DNA of 64,000 nucleotides from Halomonas llamarensis (GCF_023555005.1 NZ_JAMJPJ010000002.1:124001-188000), one strand, 5' to 3'. Shown: positions 19,484 through 30,113, counted from the stretch's first letter. Numbers and translations: made by a program. The notes: generated by a model not told the origin, from the letters alone.

Positions 19484-20812
19484 TCAACGGCGAATACGAT
19501 ATTCTGCTGAGCGCGCATGCGCGGTTAGCGACTCACCTCGGGCTAGCTCTGAGGCTATCCCCCCCAATGATGACGCCCCCTCTGCTGAGCAGTGGATAAT
19601 GGATGAGCGCTTCTGGAAGTCATAGACCCCAAGCGGTGAGGAAAAACGGGCGGTGCCGGAGGTCGGCAGCACGTGATTGGGCCCGGCACAGTAGTCGCCA
19701 AGGGCTTCAGCGGTATAACGTCCCATAAAGATCGCACCGGCGTGACGGATACCCTCTAGCCAGTCTTGCGGCTCGGCAACAGAAAGCTCCAAATGCTCAG
19801 GGGCAATACGGTTGATAAGCGTAATGGCTTCTTGCTTATCCTCGCATGCAACCAGCGCGCCCCGCCGACGCAGTGAGGCACGAACGATCTCTTCACGCTC
19901 AAGCGTAGGCAGTAAACGCTCGATTGAGGCCTCTACCGCTTGCAGGTGATCGGTATCCCAGCTGACCAGGATCGCCTGCGCATCTTCATCGTGCTCCGCT
20001 TGGGAAAAGAGATCCATGGCCAGCCAATCAGGGTCTGTTAACCCATCGCTCACCACCAAAATTTCCGATGGCCCAGCAATCATATCGATGCCGACTTGGC
20101 CAAATACCGCACGCTTAGCGGTGGCCACGTAAATATTACCTGGCCCCACAATTTTATCCACGCGCGGGACTGTTTCAGTGCCATACGCAAGCGCGGCGAT
20201 CGCCTGGGCTCCACCAATGGTAAAAACGTAGTCCACGCCCGCTAAATGAGCCGCTGCGAGCACCATATCATTAAGCACACCCCCGGGGGTCGGCACCACC
20301 ATCACGATTTCGTCAACACCCGCCACGTGCGCCGGAATCGCGTTCATCAGTACCGAGGAGGGGTAAGCCGCCTTGCCACCTGGAACATAAATCCCTGCCC
20401 GGTCTATCGGACTGACCTTCTGCCCTAGCACCGTGCCATCGGCTTCCGTGTACTGCCACGATTCAGGCTTTTGCCGTTCGTGGTAGCGGCGGATACGCTC
20501 TGCTGCGGCGGATAACGCCTTCCGCTGTGACTCAGGAAGCCCATCATAAGCACGCTTCAACTGCTCTTGAGTCAACTGCAGCTCGCTCATTGAGCTAACT
20601 GACAACCGATCAAACCGATTAGTGGCCTCAACCACCGCGACATCACCCTGCTGCTTTACCTGAGACAAAATGCTGTCCACGCGCTGTTGAACCGCATGAT
20701 CTGACACGCCATCCCAATCGAGTAACGTATCTAAACGCTGTGCAAAATCGGCATCGCGGGTAGAAAGCCGCGCCACCGTAGGCGTTGTTACCGTATCACT
20801 CATCGCTACCAC
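19484..20812 (-). CDS. hisD: HisD, histidinol dehydrogenase
   Basis: Zn-dependent enzyme that oxidises L-histidinol to L-histidine in two NAD steps. It has 442 residues, a normal length, with the NAD and substrate-site blocks [23 protein letters not shown] and the metal-site region [10 protein letters not shown]. The gene starts 9 bases after the hisG stop and is convergent with the protease gene. Pseudomonas aeruginosa has hisC next to hisD at this locus; no hisC is present here. Confidence 0.96.
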   Translation of the reverse strand: MVAMSDTVTTPTVARLSTRDADFAQRLDTLLDWDGVSDHAVQQRVDSILSQVKQQGDVAVVEATNRFDRLSVSSMSELQLTQEQLKRAYDGLPESQRKALSAAAERIRRYHERQKPESWQYTEADGTVLGQKVSPIDRAGIYVPGGKAAYPSSVLMNAIPAHVAGVDEIVMVVPTPGGVLNDMVLAAAHLAGVDYVFTIGGAQAIAALAYGTETVPRVDKIVGPGNIYVATAKRAVFGQVGIDMIAGPSEILVVSDGLTDPDWLAMDLFSQAEHDEDAQAILVSWDTDHLQAVEASIERLLPTLEREEIVRASLRRRGALVACEDKQEAITLINRIAPEHLELSVAEPQDWLEGIRHAGAIFMGRYTAEALGDYCAGPNHVLPTSGTARFSSPLGVYDFQKRSSIIHCSAEGASSLGGIASELARGESLTAHARSAEYRIRR

Positions 20813-20821
20813 TCCTCGGTG

Positions 20822-21478
20822 TTAGGGGTTGACCGGTTGCGCTTGACGTTTTTTCACCGCCTCATCTAAACGCGCAATAAGCGGTTTAATATACGCATGC
20901 TTCATCGTCATTGACGCTTTGTTCACGACCAGACGGGTGCTGATCGGTGCGATTAACTCGCGCGGCTCCATACCATTGGCACGCAAGGTATTACCGGTAT
21001 CCACAATATCGACGATTTCATCAGCGAGGTTCATTATTGGCGCCAGCTCCATCGCACCGTAGAGCTTAATCACTTCCGCCTGAATTCCCTGTTCAGCGTA
21101 ATAGCGCCGTGCCACGTTAACGAACTTGGTCGCCACACGACGCCGAGCACGGCCAGGCGCTTCACCGGCTGTACCTGCGGTCATTAGCTTGCAACGGGCA
21201 ATGTCTAAATCTAGCGGCTCATAAAGGTTCTCAGCGCCATGTTCAAGCAACACGTCTTTACCCGCGACACCCAAGTCGGCGGCGCCGAGCTGTACATACG
21301 TAGGCACGTCAGTCGCACGAATAACCACCAGCTTCACATTGGACAGGTTAGTATCAAATAAAAGCTTTCGACTTTTGCCCAAGTCTTCTACCGGCGTGAT
21401 ACCCGCATCGGCCAATAAGGGAAGTGTCTCTTGCAAAATGCGCCCTTTAGAGAGCGCCAAAATCAGTTGCTTACTCAT
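20822..21478 (-). CDS. hisG: HisG, ATP phosphoribosyltransferase, short form
   Basis: Catalyses the first step of histidine synthesis, joining ATP and PRPP. At 218 residues it is the short HisG type, which lacks the C-terminal regulatory domain and depends on HisZ as partner; hisZ is present in this window at 62344-63537. The sequence has [16 protein letters not shown] at the start and the PRPP-binding loop region [16 protein letters not shown]. The ATG at 21478 fits the family start; an ATG at 21484 and a TTG at 21490 are in frame, and none has a clear ribosome site. Confidence 0.95.
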   Translation of the reverse strand: MSKQLILALSKGRILQETLPLLADAGITPVEDLGKSRKLLFDTNLSNVKLVVIRATDVPTYVQLGAADLGVAGKDVLLEHGAENLYEPLDLDIARCKLMTAGTAGEAPGRARRRVATKFVNVARRYYAEQGIQAEVIKLYGAMELAPIMNLADEIVDIVDTGNTLRANGMEPRELIAPISTRLVVNKASMTMKHAYIKPLIARLDEAVKKRQAQPVNP

Positions 21479-21505
21479 CGTCATTGCCAATGGTTAGTGC
21501 GTGGC

Positions 21506-23031
<1,526 letters not shown>

Positions 23032-23165
23032 GAGTAGAAAACTCCTATGAAAAACGTCGGGGAAAGTGGTGGCAATGATAAAGAAAAGCCGCCGCTTTGG
23101 CGATGCGTTGTAACACGCCCGTCAAGATAGGCGCGGCTAGGAGGCCATTGTCAGCGAAAAATAGG

Positions 23166-23516
23166 CTATTGTGTTGCCGAAGTGGCCATTGCACGTGTGG
23201 GGTTTTGCAACAATGCCTCTAACTCTGCCAGATGCGCCAAGCGCTGAAGGGGAGCCGATAGCGACACTGAAAGAATAGCGATGTGGTGTTGCTGACACAT
23301 CCGCAACCACTGCAAGAGCACACTGATTGCTGCACTACTGGCCTTCTCAACGCCATCAAAGTTTATATGCAGCGCACTAAGTGAGGTATCGGCTATCCAC
23401 AACCCTCCTGCTTCGGCTAAGGCCGCGGCGGCATTGGTCCCCACGTCGCCGCTGACGCTCAACGTATCCTCTTGCTGGTCAAGCCTTACGTCTTGCTCAA
23501 AGAACAACGCGCTCAC
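23166..23516 (-). CDS. mlaB: MlaB, STAS-domain subunit of the Mla phospholipid transporter
   Basis: Cytoplasmic STAS protein that binds MlaF and is needed for assembly and activity of the MlaFEDB complex. The 116-residue sequence has the STAS pattern with FDGVEKASSAAISVLLQWLR (about 48-67) in the helix that carries the key Ser/Thr. The family varies a lot, so the call leans on its position after mlaC, which it overlaps by 4 bases. The following 134 bases before ibaG contain a weak AAAGC-GGCG-GCTTT hairpin. Confidence 0.88.
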   Translation of the reverse strand: MSALFFEQDVRLDQQEDTLSVSGDVGTNAAAALAEAGGLWIADTSLSALHINFDGVEKASSAAISVLLQWLRMCQQHHIAILSVSLSAPLQRLAHLAELEALLQNPTRAMATSATQ

Positions 23517-24181
23517 GCGCCGCCTCCTTGTTCGAGCTCGTCAACGCCAACATCCGGTGACCATCCCTGAATGACAGCATCATAGTCACGGTTATTATCG
23601 TGCATCGCTTGGTCAAACTGATTGCGGAAGGTTAGTCCTAAGTTGATACCGTTCACGATGACATTAACCACGCGCCACTCACCATCGGAAAGGCGCAACG
23701 TATAACTCACCGGAAAAACGTCGCCGTTGGTGGCCACTATTTCCATATCGACGCTGGCCTGGTCTTCGTAACGCTGCTCACTTTGATTTTCAAGCACGCG
23801 AATTTCGTCATAGTCAAACGTCACAAGCCCCTGGGTATAGGTATCAATCAGCGTTTGTCGAAAAACCTTCACGAAACGGCTGCGCTGCTCCGGTGCTGCA
23901 TTGCGAAAGTAGCTACCCATAACGCTGGCGCCGATATAGCGAAAATCCGCGACGGATTCAAGACTTTTATCTACCTCTTTCTTTAGCTCGTCGATGTTCT
24001 CTTGGTAATACGACTCGCGTTCCTTTAACTTAGCTACAAAGATCTCAATATTATCGCGCACGACCTCCACTGGCCCTTGTTCTTGAGCGTACAGCGTGAG
24101 CGGCAATGCCAACATCAATGCAGCACAGAAGGCGACCAAGCCATGCACTATACTTAACCTTTTAATTTTTAACGTATTCAT
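23513..24181 (-). CDS. mlaC: MlaC, periplasmic phospholipid-binding protein
   Basis: Soluble periplasmic carrier that shuttles phospholipid between the outer membrane MlaA complex and MlaFEDB. The 222-residue product has a signal peptide (about 1-32, ending near LYAQE) and a Tol-Tol-Ttg2-type MlaC domain with DFRYIGASVMGSYFRNA and WRVVNVIVNGINLGLTFRNQF. It starts 54 bases after mlaD and overlaps mlaB. mlaA is not in the window. Confidence 0.94.
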   Translation of the reverse strand: MNTLKIKRLSIVHGLVAFCAALMLALPLTLYAQEQGPVEVVRDNIEIFVAKLKERESYYQENIDELKKEVDKSLESVADFRYIGASVMGSYFRNAAPEQRSRFVKVFRQTLIDTYTQGLVTFDYDEIRVLENQSEQRYEDQASVDMEIVATNGDVFPVSYTLRLSDGEWRVVNVIVNGINLGLTFRNQFDQAMHDNNRDYDAVIQGWSPDVGVDELEQGGGA

Positions 24182-24235
24182 AGCTTCCTCACTCTATTTA
24201 AGGCGCCGATGCTTAATGCAACGCGTCGTCCTGAC

Positions 24236-24700
24236 TTAACCTTTAGCCATCGTGGAGACAAACTGCTGGATCAGCTCTTCTAACACCAAGGCGGACTGCG
24301 TATCGCGAATACTATCACCGTTTTCTAACACCTCGGGATCACCGCCCACGCTTAATCCAACGTACTGCTCGCCGAGCAACCCGGCGGTTAGTATGGCAGC
24401 CGTGGTGTCGCGTGAAAGCTGCCCTTCGAGTTCACTATCCAGGCTCATCACCACACGGGCGTCGTACCACTCGGTATCCAGCTCAACAGTTTCTACTCGC
24501 CCGACCGTAACACCCGCCATTGTGACCCGCGCGCGCGGCTTTAATCCGCCAATATTGGCGAAATTAGCCTCTAAGCGGAACGTCTCCGTCGGGGCAGAAA
24601 GGCTTAGCCCGCTAACGCGCAAGCCCAAGAAAACGAGCCCTACAATGCCTGCCAGCATAAAGAGCCCCACGCCAAATTCCATGGTTTTACTGCGTTTCAT
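24236..24700 (-). CDS. mlaD: MlaD, MCE-domain subunit of the Mla transporter
   Basis: Inner membrane protein with one N-terminal helix (about 9-28) and a periplasmic MCE domain (about 38-120) that forms the hexameric ring of the transporter. The MCE pattern FANIGGLKPRARVTMAGVTVGRV and the LLGEQYVGL segment are clear. Its 154 residues are slightly shorter than E. coli MlaD, with the difference in the C-terminal tail. It lies 16 bases after mlaE. Confidence 0.95.
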   Translation of the reverse strand: MKRSKTMEFGVGLFMLAGIVGLVFLGLRVSGLSLSAPTETFRLEANFANIGGLKPRARVTMAGVTVGRVETVELDTEWYDARVVMSLDSELEGQLSRDTTAAILTAGLLGEQYVGLSVGGDPEVLENGDSIRDTQSALVLEELIQQFVSTMAKG

Positions 24701-24716
24701 GCATCTGCTCCAGCAT

Positions 24717-25517
24717 TTAAAGGCCGCCGAACATGACGGCGGTTAAAACAAAATCTAGGCCCAACACGGCCAGCGACGAGTAAACCACGGTACGTGTCGT
24801 AGCACGCGAAATACCTTCCGAGGTTGGCACCAAATCGTAACCTTGAAACACCGCAACCCAGGTGACGACGACCGCAAAGACCAAGCTTTTGATGATGCCG
24901 TTGCCAATATCGTCTATGAACGTCACGTTCGCCTGCATATTGCTCCAGTAGGAGCCCTCAAAAACCCCTAGCCACTCAACCCCGACAAGATGCCCACCCC
25001 AGATACCTACCACGCTGAAGCCGACGGTCAAAATGGGTAATGAGACAAAACCGGCCCATAACCGCGGCGCTACCACTCGCCGTAGCGGATCAACGCCGAT
25101 CATTTCCATGCTGGTAAGCTGCTCAGTCGCTTTCATCAGGCCAATTTCTGCTGTTAGCGCTGACCCAGCCCGTCCGGCAAATAATAGCGCCGCCACGACC
25201 GGGGCTAGCTCGCGCAAAAGCGAGAGCGCCACCATTTGGCCCAAGGCTTGTTCAGCGCCAAAGTCGACTAAAATAGTGTACCCCTGTAGCGCCAGCACCA
25301 TACCGATGAAAAGCCCTGACACCAGCACAATTGCTAGCGACAACACCCCCACAAAATGCACCTGACATAGCCATAGCCTAACCCCTTCGCGCGAAGGTAT
25401 GCTAAAAGCCGATTGCACCAAAAAAAGGCCCGCGCGACCAAGTGCCTCCAATACATCGCAGCTTTTACGTCCAAGGCGGGTAATTCGCGCGAGCGCGTGT
25501 GAAACGTATTCAGGCAT
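24717..25517 (-). CDS. mlaE: MlaE, permease of the Mla transporter
   Basis: Integral inner membrane subunit that forms the phospholipid channel between MlaF and MlaD. The 266-residue protein has an amphipathic N-terminal helix and about five hydrophobic helices, with the conserved [28 protein letters not shown] block (about residues 112-135) and [13 protein letters not shown]. Its ATG directly follows the mlaF stop with no gap. Confidence 0.95.
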   Translation of the reverse strand: MPEYVSHALARITRLGRKSCDVLEALGRAGLFLVQSAFSIPSREGVRLWLCQVHFVGVLSLAIVLVSGLFIGMVLALQGYTILVDFGAEQALGQMVALSLLRELAPVVAALLFAGRAGSALTAEIGLMKATEQLTSMEMIGVDPLRRVVAPRLWAGFVSLPILTVGFSVVGIWGGHLVGVEWLGVFEGSYWSNMQANVTFIDDIGNGIIKSLVFAVVVTWVAVFQGYDLVPTSEGISRATTRTVVYSSLAVLGLDFVLTAVMFGGL

Positions 25518-26339
25518 TTAGCCGACCCTTATGGTTGCATCTTCACTGAGAATATCGTCGTAAAGCGATTTCGCTGGGTAGTGAAAAGGAACCGGGCCAT
25601 CCGGCTCACCGTGCATGAACTGACTAACACGCGGGTCGTCATGAACATCTAAGCTTTGTGGCGTTCCGTGAGCCACTACCTCGCCATCGGCGATTAAGTA
25701 CAAGTAATCAGCGATACTTAGCGTCTCTTTAATATCGTGAGATACCACGACTGACGTCAACGACAGCGCTTGGTTCAAATGCTTGATCAATTGCACCAAC
25801 ACCCCCATAGAAATCGGGTCTTGACCCACAAATGGCTCATCGTAGAGTATCAGCTCCGGGTCGAGCGCCACCGCGCGAGCCAATGCCACACGGCGCGCCA
25901 TCCCGCCGGAGAGCTCCGATGTCATCAAATGGCGGGCACCGCGCAGCCCAACAGCCTGCAATTTCAACAGCACGATATCTCGCACCATGGCGTCGGGAAG
26001 GTCGGTATGCACGCGGATGGGAAACGCCACGTTTTCGAACACATCCAAATCGGAGAACAGCGCCCCACTCTGAAATAGCATCCCCATCCTTTTACGCAAC
26101 CTAAAAAGCGCTTTGCGTGAAAGCTGATGCACATCATGACCATCGATAATGACGCGGCCGCTATCGGGCGTTAATTGCCCGCCAATCAACTTCAAAAGCG
26201 TGGTTTTTCCCGTACCGCTAGGCCCCATAATGGCCGTAACCTTGCCACGCGGGATGGATAAACTGACGTCGCGGAATATTTCATTATCTCCGCGGGAAAA
26301 GTGAACATTTTCAATTTCAATAAAGCCAGCATCCGTCAT
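25518..26339 (-). CDS. mlaF: MlaF, ATPase of the Mla transporter
   Basis: Cytoplasmic ABC ATPase that powers phospholipid movement. It has Walker A GPSGTGKTT, the ABC signature as LSGGM, and Walker B LILYDEPFVGQDP, followed by the switch His in VVSHD. The ATG at 26339 gives 273 residues and matches the E. coli length. An in-frame ATG at 26366 is possible; neither has a strong ribosome site. It is the first gene of mlaFEDCB, divergent from kdsD. Confidence 0.95.
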   Translation of the reverse strand: MTDAGFIEIENVHFSRGDNEIFRDVSLSIPRGKVTAIMGPSGTGKTTLLKLIGGQLTPDSGRVIIDGHDVHQLSRKALFRLRKRMGMLFQSGALFSDLDVFENVAFPIRVHTDLPDAMVRDIVLLKLQAVGLRGARHLMTSELSGGMARRVALARAVALDPELILYDEPFVGQDPISMGVLVQLIKHLNQALSLTSVVVSHDIKETLSIADYLYLIADGEVVAHGTPQSLDVHDDPRVSQFMHGEPDGPVPFHYPAKSLYDDILSEDATIRVG

Positions 26340-26431
26340 AGCAAAAAACACTCGTTCCAGGCGCATGGCGCTGTTTCGACGTCAACGCTATGCGTCTTCC
26401 GCATTAACAGCGTTCAAAAAGATTATCGAAC

Positions 26432-26462
26432 ATTGTATCCTAACTCTGCCGGACGCTGCCAA
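26432..26462 (-). promoter_or_regulatory. Candidate sigma-70 promoter of mlaFEDCB
   Basis: On the minus strand TTGGCA (26457-26462) and TACAAT (26432-26437) each match consensus at five of six positions, but the spacer is 19 bases, which is long. It would start transcription about 85 bases before the mlaF ATG at 26339. Confidence 0.45.
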
Positions 26463-26483
26463 AACAATCGCCTCTAAAAACAA

Positions 26484-26528
26484 TTGTTGTCTTAAGGGGG
26501 CGGCAATTATCATGTGATATTTTATCAC
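26484..26528 (+). promoter_or_regulatory. Candidate kdsD promoter with inverted repeat at the start site
   Basis: TTGTTG (26484-26489) and TATCAT (26508-26513) are 18 bases apart. Directly after the -10 box is a perfect inverted repeat, GTGATA-TTT-TATCAC (26514-26528), which would cover the transcription start. This is where a repressor could act. The repeat is seen directly; its function is inferred. Confidence 0.4.
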
Positions 26529-26556
26529 GCTCTTTCTCCACTTGGCTTATACCACC

Positions 26557-27528
26557 ATGACGATGAGTCCACTACGCGAGAGCGCGCTGCGCACGCTACA
26601 AATTGAGCAAGCCGCCATCGGGGGGTTGCAGGGCAAACTCGACGCTCAGTTTGACTGTGCCTGTGAACTGATCCTCGCCTGCCACGGGCGCGTTGTGGTG
26701 ACGGGCATGGGCAAATCGGGCCACATCGCAGGCAAAATTGCCGCTACACTGGCGAGCACGGGCACCCCGGCATTTTTCGTTCATCCTGGCGAAGCCAGCC
26801 ACGGCGATTTGGGCATGATTACGCGCAGCGACGTCGTGCTTGCCCTGTCCAATTCGGGGGAAACGGCTGAAGTCACCGCTCTTCTGCCCCTGCTAAAACG
26901 CTTGGGTGTGCCACTTATCAGCATGACTGGGCGTACGCACTCAACGCTTGCACGCCATGCGGAGGCGCATTTAGATAGCGGCGTTGAGCGCGAAGCCTGC
27001 CCGTTGGACCTAGCTCCCACCAGCTCAACGACTGCAGCGCTGGCGCTAGGCGACGCACTTGCGGTGGCACTACTTGAAGCGCGGGGCTTTACAGCTGAAG
27101 ATTTTGCCCTTTCCCATCCGGGCGGCACGCTGGGCAAACGCTTATTACTACGGGTCAAAGACGTCATGCACACGGGTAAACGCCTGCCCCAAGTCTCGCT
27201 TGGCAGCCCATTACGCGATGCACTGTTAGAAATCACACGCAAAGGACTCGGTTTTACTTGTGTCATTGATGATCAGGGACGCCTGGCCGGGGTATACACT
27301 GATGGCGATTTGCGCCGCACGTTGGACCAACACCAAGACCTACGCACACTTTGTGTCGATGAGGTAATGACACGCCCTGGCAAGCGCATTGCAGCAAACG
27401 TTCTGGCAGCAGAAGCCGTACACTTGATGGAAGAGAGCAAGATCACAGCGCTTGCCGTTGTGGATGACCAGCAGCGCCCCATCGGCGCCCTCCATATGCA
27501 CGATTTACTCGTCAGTGGCGTTATTTAA
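26557..27528 (+). CDS. kdsD: KdsD, D-arabinose 5-phosphate isomerase
   Basis: Converts ribulose 5-phosphate to arabinose 5-phosphate, the first step to KDO for lipopolysaccharide. It has an N-terminal SIS domain (about 30-180; GMGKSGHIAGKIAATLASTG, LSNSGETAEV) and two C-terminal CBS domains (about 200-320). The start could be the ATG at 26557 or 26563, or a TTG at 26542. None has a Shine-Dalgarno sequence. From 26557 it has 323 residues. It begins the kdsD-kdsC-lptCAB block. Confidence 0.93.
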   Translation: MTMSPLRESALRTLQIEQAAIGGLQGKLDAQFDCACELILACHGRVVVTGMGKSGHIAGKIAATLASTGTPAFFVHPGEASHGDLGMITRSDVVLALSNSGETAEVTALLPLLKRLGVPLISMTGRTHSTLARHAEAHLDSGVEREACPLDLAPTSSTTAALALGDALAVALLEARGFTAEDFALSHPGGTLGKRLLLRVKDVMHTGKRLPQVSLGSPLRDALLEITRKGLGFTCVIDDQGRLAGVYTDGDLRRTLDQHQDLRTLCVDEVMTRPGKRIAANVLAAEAVHLMEESKITALAVVDDQQRPIGALHMHDLLVSGVI

Positions 27529-27562
27529 CGGCCCTTGATATCGATTTTTAACTGGAGTCTGT

Positions 27563-28111
27563 ATGCCCCTACCTGTCCCGCTTGTTGATCAGCTGCGCCG
27601 CGTGCGCTTAGTCGCTTTGGACGTTGACGGCGTTTTAACCGATGGGCGTCTCTATTTTCAGGCCGACGGTGTCGAAATCAAAGCGTTCCACACCCAAGAT
27701 GGCCACGGGCTAAAATTGCTCAAGCGTGCTGGCCTTCACGTCGCCATCATTACCGGGCGTGATTCCCCCATGGTAAGCCAACGGGCGGCGGCACTCGGCA
27801 TCTCACATGTTTACCAAGGCTGCGAAGATAAGCTTGCCACCCTGCGTAGCCTCTGTCAGCGGTTGGGTCTCGAGTTAGATCAAACCGCTTACTGTGGTGA
27901 CGATTTACCCGATTTGGCCGCTATCAAGCGGGCCGGTGTCGGCATCACCGTACCTAATGCCCCTGACTACATGCATAAACATGCTGATTGGGTAACCGAG
28001 CATTTGGGCGGACACGGTGCGGTGCGTGAAATCTGCGATACACTGCTTGACGCTCAGGGTCATTGGGGAGCGGTAGTGGATACCTATTTACACGGCTTAC
28101 CGTCTGCATAA
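27563..28111 (+). CDS. kdsC: KdsC, KDO 8-phosphate phosphatase
   Basis: HAD-family phosphatase that releases KDO from KDO 8-phosphate. It is a C0-type (cap-less) HAD of 182 residues. Motif I is LDVDGVLTDG, motif II is TGR in IITGRDSPMV, and motif III-IV is CGDDLPDL. It starts 34 bases after kdsD with a GGAG site, and its stop overlaps the lptC start by one base (TAATG). Confidence 0.96.
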   Translation: MPLPVPLVDQLRRVRLVALDVDGVLTDGRLYFQADGVEIKAFHTQDGHGLKLLKRAGLHVAIITGRDSPMVSQRAAALGISHVYQGCEDKLATLRSLCQRLGLELDQTAYCGDDLPDLAAIKRAGVGITVPNAPDYMHKHADWVTEHLGGHGAVREICDTLLDAQGHWGAVVDTYLHGLPSA

Positions 28112-28701
28112 TGTCCATGCGGATACGGTTATTGCGGAAACGTTTTCTGCTACTAGCGCTTGTAGTGGGACTAGGGGCCTTACTCGCGTGGTTGGATGTG
28201 TATGACGTAGATCCCGTCGCCCAGGACCCAACAGCGCGGGCACAAGAGCCCAGTCACGTGGTGAGAAACGCCACACTAGCGCTTTTCGATGAAAGCGGTG
28301 AGCGTCATCAAGTCCTCAAGACGACGCAATTAACGCACACGCCCGAACGTGACATCACACAGCTCACCGACCCTCACGCGACGCTTTTTGATAGCCAGCA
28401 ACGTCGCTGGCACTTCAGTGCGGAGCACGGCACCATTGATCGGCGAGAGCGTCTGACACTCTCAGGAAGCGCGCAAATCCGTGCCCCTGAGGAAGGCTGG
28501 AAACTAGATACCGAGCGATTACATTACGATAGCAATACGGCACATGCTTATAGCGATCTACCCGTGCGCTTACAACAACCGCCGCAACACATGCAAGCTC
28601 AGCGCATGGATGTATGGCTCAATGAAGATGCCTTGCGCTTAACCGGCAACGTGCGCGGCTATCATCCCGTAGAAGTTGACAACGAGGACGACACCCCATG
28701 A
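28111..28701 (+). CDS. lptC: LptC, LPS transport bridge protein
   Basis: Bitopic inner membrane protein that receives LPS from LptBFG and passes it to LptA. It has 196 residues, with one N-terminal helix (about residues 9-28) and a periplasmic beta-jellyroll domain. The ATG overlapping the kdsC stop is chosen; the frame is open 16 codons upstream inside kdsC. It overlaps lptA by 4 bases. The sequence is divergent, and the call relies on topology and fixed gene order. Confidence 0.92.
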   Translation: MSMRIRLLRKRFLLLALVVGLGALLAWLDVYDVDPVAQDPTARAQEPSHVVRNATLALFDESGERHQVLKTTQLTHTPERDITQLTDPHATLFDSQQRRWHFSAEHGTIDRRERLTLSGSAQIRAPEEGWKLDTERLHYDSNTAHAYSDLPVRLQQPPQHMQAQRMDVWLNEDALRLTGNVRGYHPVEVDNEDDTP

Positions 28702-29210
28702 AAGCCAACGTTTTTTTCTATGGGTCACTACTTGTTCTGGCGCTAGGGTTGTCAGCAAACCCTGTTTACGCAGCACCTAGCGACCCCGTTGAGGTTGAAG
28801 CCGACCAGCTAGATATTGACCAGCGCGCAGGCACTGCCGTTTATCGCGGTAATGTCGAGATTCGTCAGGGCGAAATGCGCCTACGTGGCGATCAGGTCGA
28901 AATTGAGCGCAACAAGGCTGGCGAGCTTTCTCGCGCCACTGCCATCGGTGATCGCGCCTACATGCGCCATCGCCCCGATGGGCAAGAGGAACTGATGGAA
29001 GGCAAAGCGCGACGTATTATTTACCATCTCACTGAACGCCGCGTCGAACTCATCGGCCGCGCCGAATTAACCCAAGCAGGTGATCACTTTACCGGTGGTC
29101 GACTGGAGTACTTTATCGACCGCAAGGTCGTCCAGGCTCGCTCTGACGTTGAAGGTAGCGAAAACCAACGTATCCGCATGACGCTACAACCAGAGCAGCC
29201 GACTGAATAG
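28698..29210 (+). CDS. lptA: LptA, periplasmic LPS transport protein
   Basis: Forms the periplasmic bridge for LPS between LptC and LptD. It has 170 residues, with a signal peptide (about 1-25, ending at VYAAP) and an OstA-like jellyroll domain with the repeated pattern [29 protein letters not shown] (about 35-60). It overlaps lptC by 4 bases, and lptB follows after a G-rich 14-base gap. Confidence 0.94.
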   Translation: MKANVFFYGSLLVLALGLSANPVYAAPSDPVEVEADQLDIDQRAGTAVYRGNVEIRQGEMRLRGDQVEIERNKAGELSRATAIGDRAYMRHRPDGQEELMEGKARRIIYHLTERRVELIGRAELTQAGDHFTGGRLEYFIDRKVVQARSDVEGSENQRIRMTLQPEQPTE

Positions 29211-29224
29211 GGGGGGGCGACAGG

Positions 29225-29995
29225 GTGTCTTTCGACGATATTACCGCTACGAGCCAAATGCCAACGCCGGGCAAAACGCTTAGCGCACGCCATCTAGCCA
29301 AAAGCTACAAACGCCGCCGCGTCGTCAAGGATATCAACCTCGATATCGCACAGGGCAGTATTGTCGGACTTCTCGGCCCTAATGGTGCTGGCAAAACCAC
29401 CTCGTTTTACATGATCGTCGGGCTAGTTAAAGCTGATGCGGGAAAAGTCAGCATTGACGATCGAGACCTCTCCCGCGCACCCATGCACGAACGCGCGACT
29501 GCCGGGCTTGGTTACCTTCCCCAAGAAGCCTCGATTTTTCGCAAGCTCTCCGTCGCCGATAACATTATGGCGATTCTGGAGACCCGCAAAGACCTTAATC
29601 ATGCGGCGCGCAAAAAGCATCTTGAGCACTTGCTAGACGATTTCCATATCACTCATATCCGCGACAATGTAGGAATGAGCCTCTCCGGTGGGGAGCGACG
29701 TCGGGTTGAAATTGCCCGTTCGCTAGCCACAGAACCCGCCTTCATCTTGCTCGATGAACCCTTCGCCGGCGTCGACCCCATTTCGGTGGGCGACATCAAA
29801 TCGATTATTCGCACCCTGAAAGCACGCAATATTGGCGTATTAATCACAGACCACAATGTGCGCGAAACGCTGGATATTTGCGATACCGCCTATATCGTCA
29901 GTGACGGTCACATTATTGCTAGCGGCTCTCCCCACACCATTTTAGACAACCAGAAAGTGCGCAAAGTCTATCTTGGTGAGGATTTTCGTCTCTAA
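29225..29995 (+). CDS. lptB: LptB, ATPase of the LPS exporter
   Basis: Cytoplasmic ABC ATPase of LptB2FG. It has Walker [10 protein letters not shown], signature LSGGERRR, Walker [14 protein letters not shown] and switch His in ITDHN, all intact. The GTG at 29225 follows a run of eight G that can serve as a ribosome site and gives 256 residues. The ATG at 29258 gives 245 residues, closer to E. coli LptB, but has no ribosome site. The first 11 residues are therefore uncertain. rpoN follows after 118 bases. Confidence 0.95.
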   Translation: MSFDDITATSQMPTPGKTLSARHLAKSYKRRRVVKDINLDIAQGSIVGLLGPNGAGKTTSFYMIVGLVKADAGKVSIDDRDLSRAPMHERATAGLGYLPQEASIFRKLSVADNIMAILETRKDLNHAARKKHLEHLLDDFHITHIRDNVGMSLSGGERRRVEIARSLATEPAFILLDEPFAGVDPISVGDIKSIIRTLKARNIGVLITDHNVRETLDICDTAYIVSDGHIIASGSPHTILDNQKVRKVYLGEDFRL

Positions 29996-30016
29996 CACAC
30001 TGACTAACACCAATCG

Positions 30017-30031
30017 TGGCACGCATTTTGC
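30017..30031 (+). promoter_or_regulatory. Sigma-54 (-24/-12) promoter-like site 1 upstream of rpoN
   Basis: TGGCACG-CATT-TTGC matches the core TGGCACG-N4-TTGC of sigma-54 promoters at every fixed base, with GG (30018-30019) and GC (30030-30031) at the required spacing. Transcription would start near 30043, about 70 bases before rpoN. Confidence 0.6.
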
Positions 30032-30034
30032 CAA

Positions 30035-30049
30035 TGGCATGCTTATTGC
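30035..30049 (+). promoter_or_regulatory. Sigma-54 (-24/-12) promoter-like site 2 upstream of rpoN
   Basis: TGGCATG-CTTA-TTGC, followed by T, differs from the core at one base (T for C) and keeps the GG (30036-30037) to GC (30048-30049) spacing. It is offset from site 1 by 18 bases, so two holoenzymes could not bind both sites fully at the same time. Confidence 0.5.
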
Positions 30050-30113
30050 TAATTGCACCTCTGTTAAACGGGCATTAGGGTGAAGTTTTTCCCTATGTAG
30101 TGGTTACCTGCGA

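Noticed and set aside
23032-23165. Terminator between mlaB and ibaG
   Set aside because: Only a five-pair AAAGC-GGCG-GCTTT hairpin with an impure T stretch is present; too weak to call.
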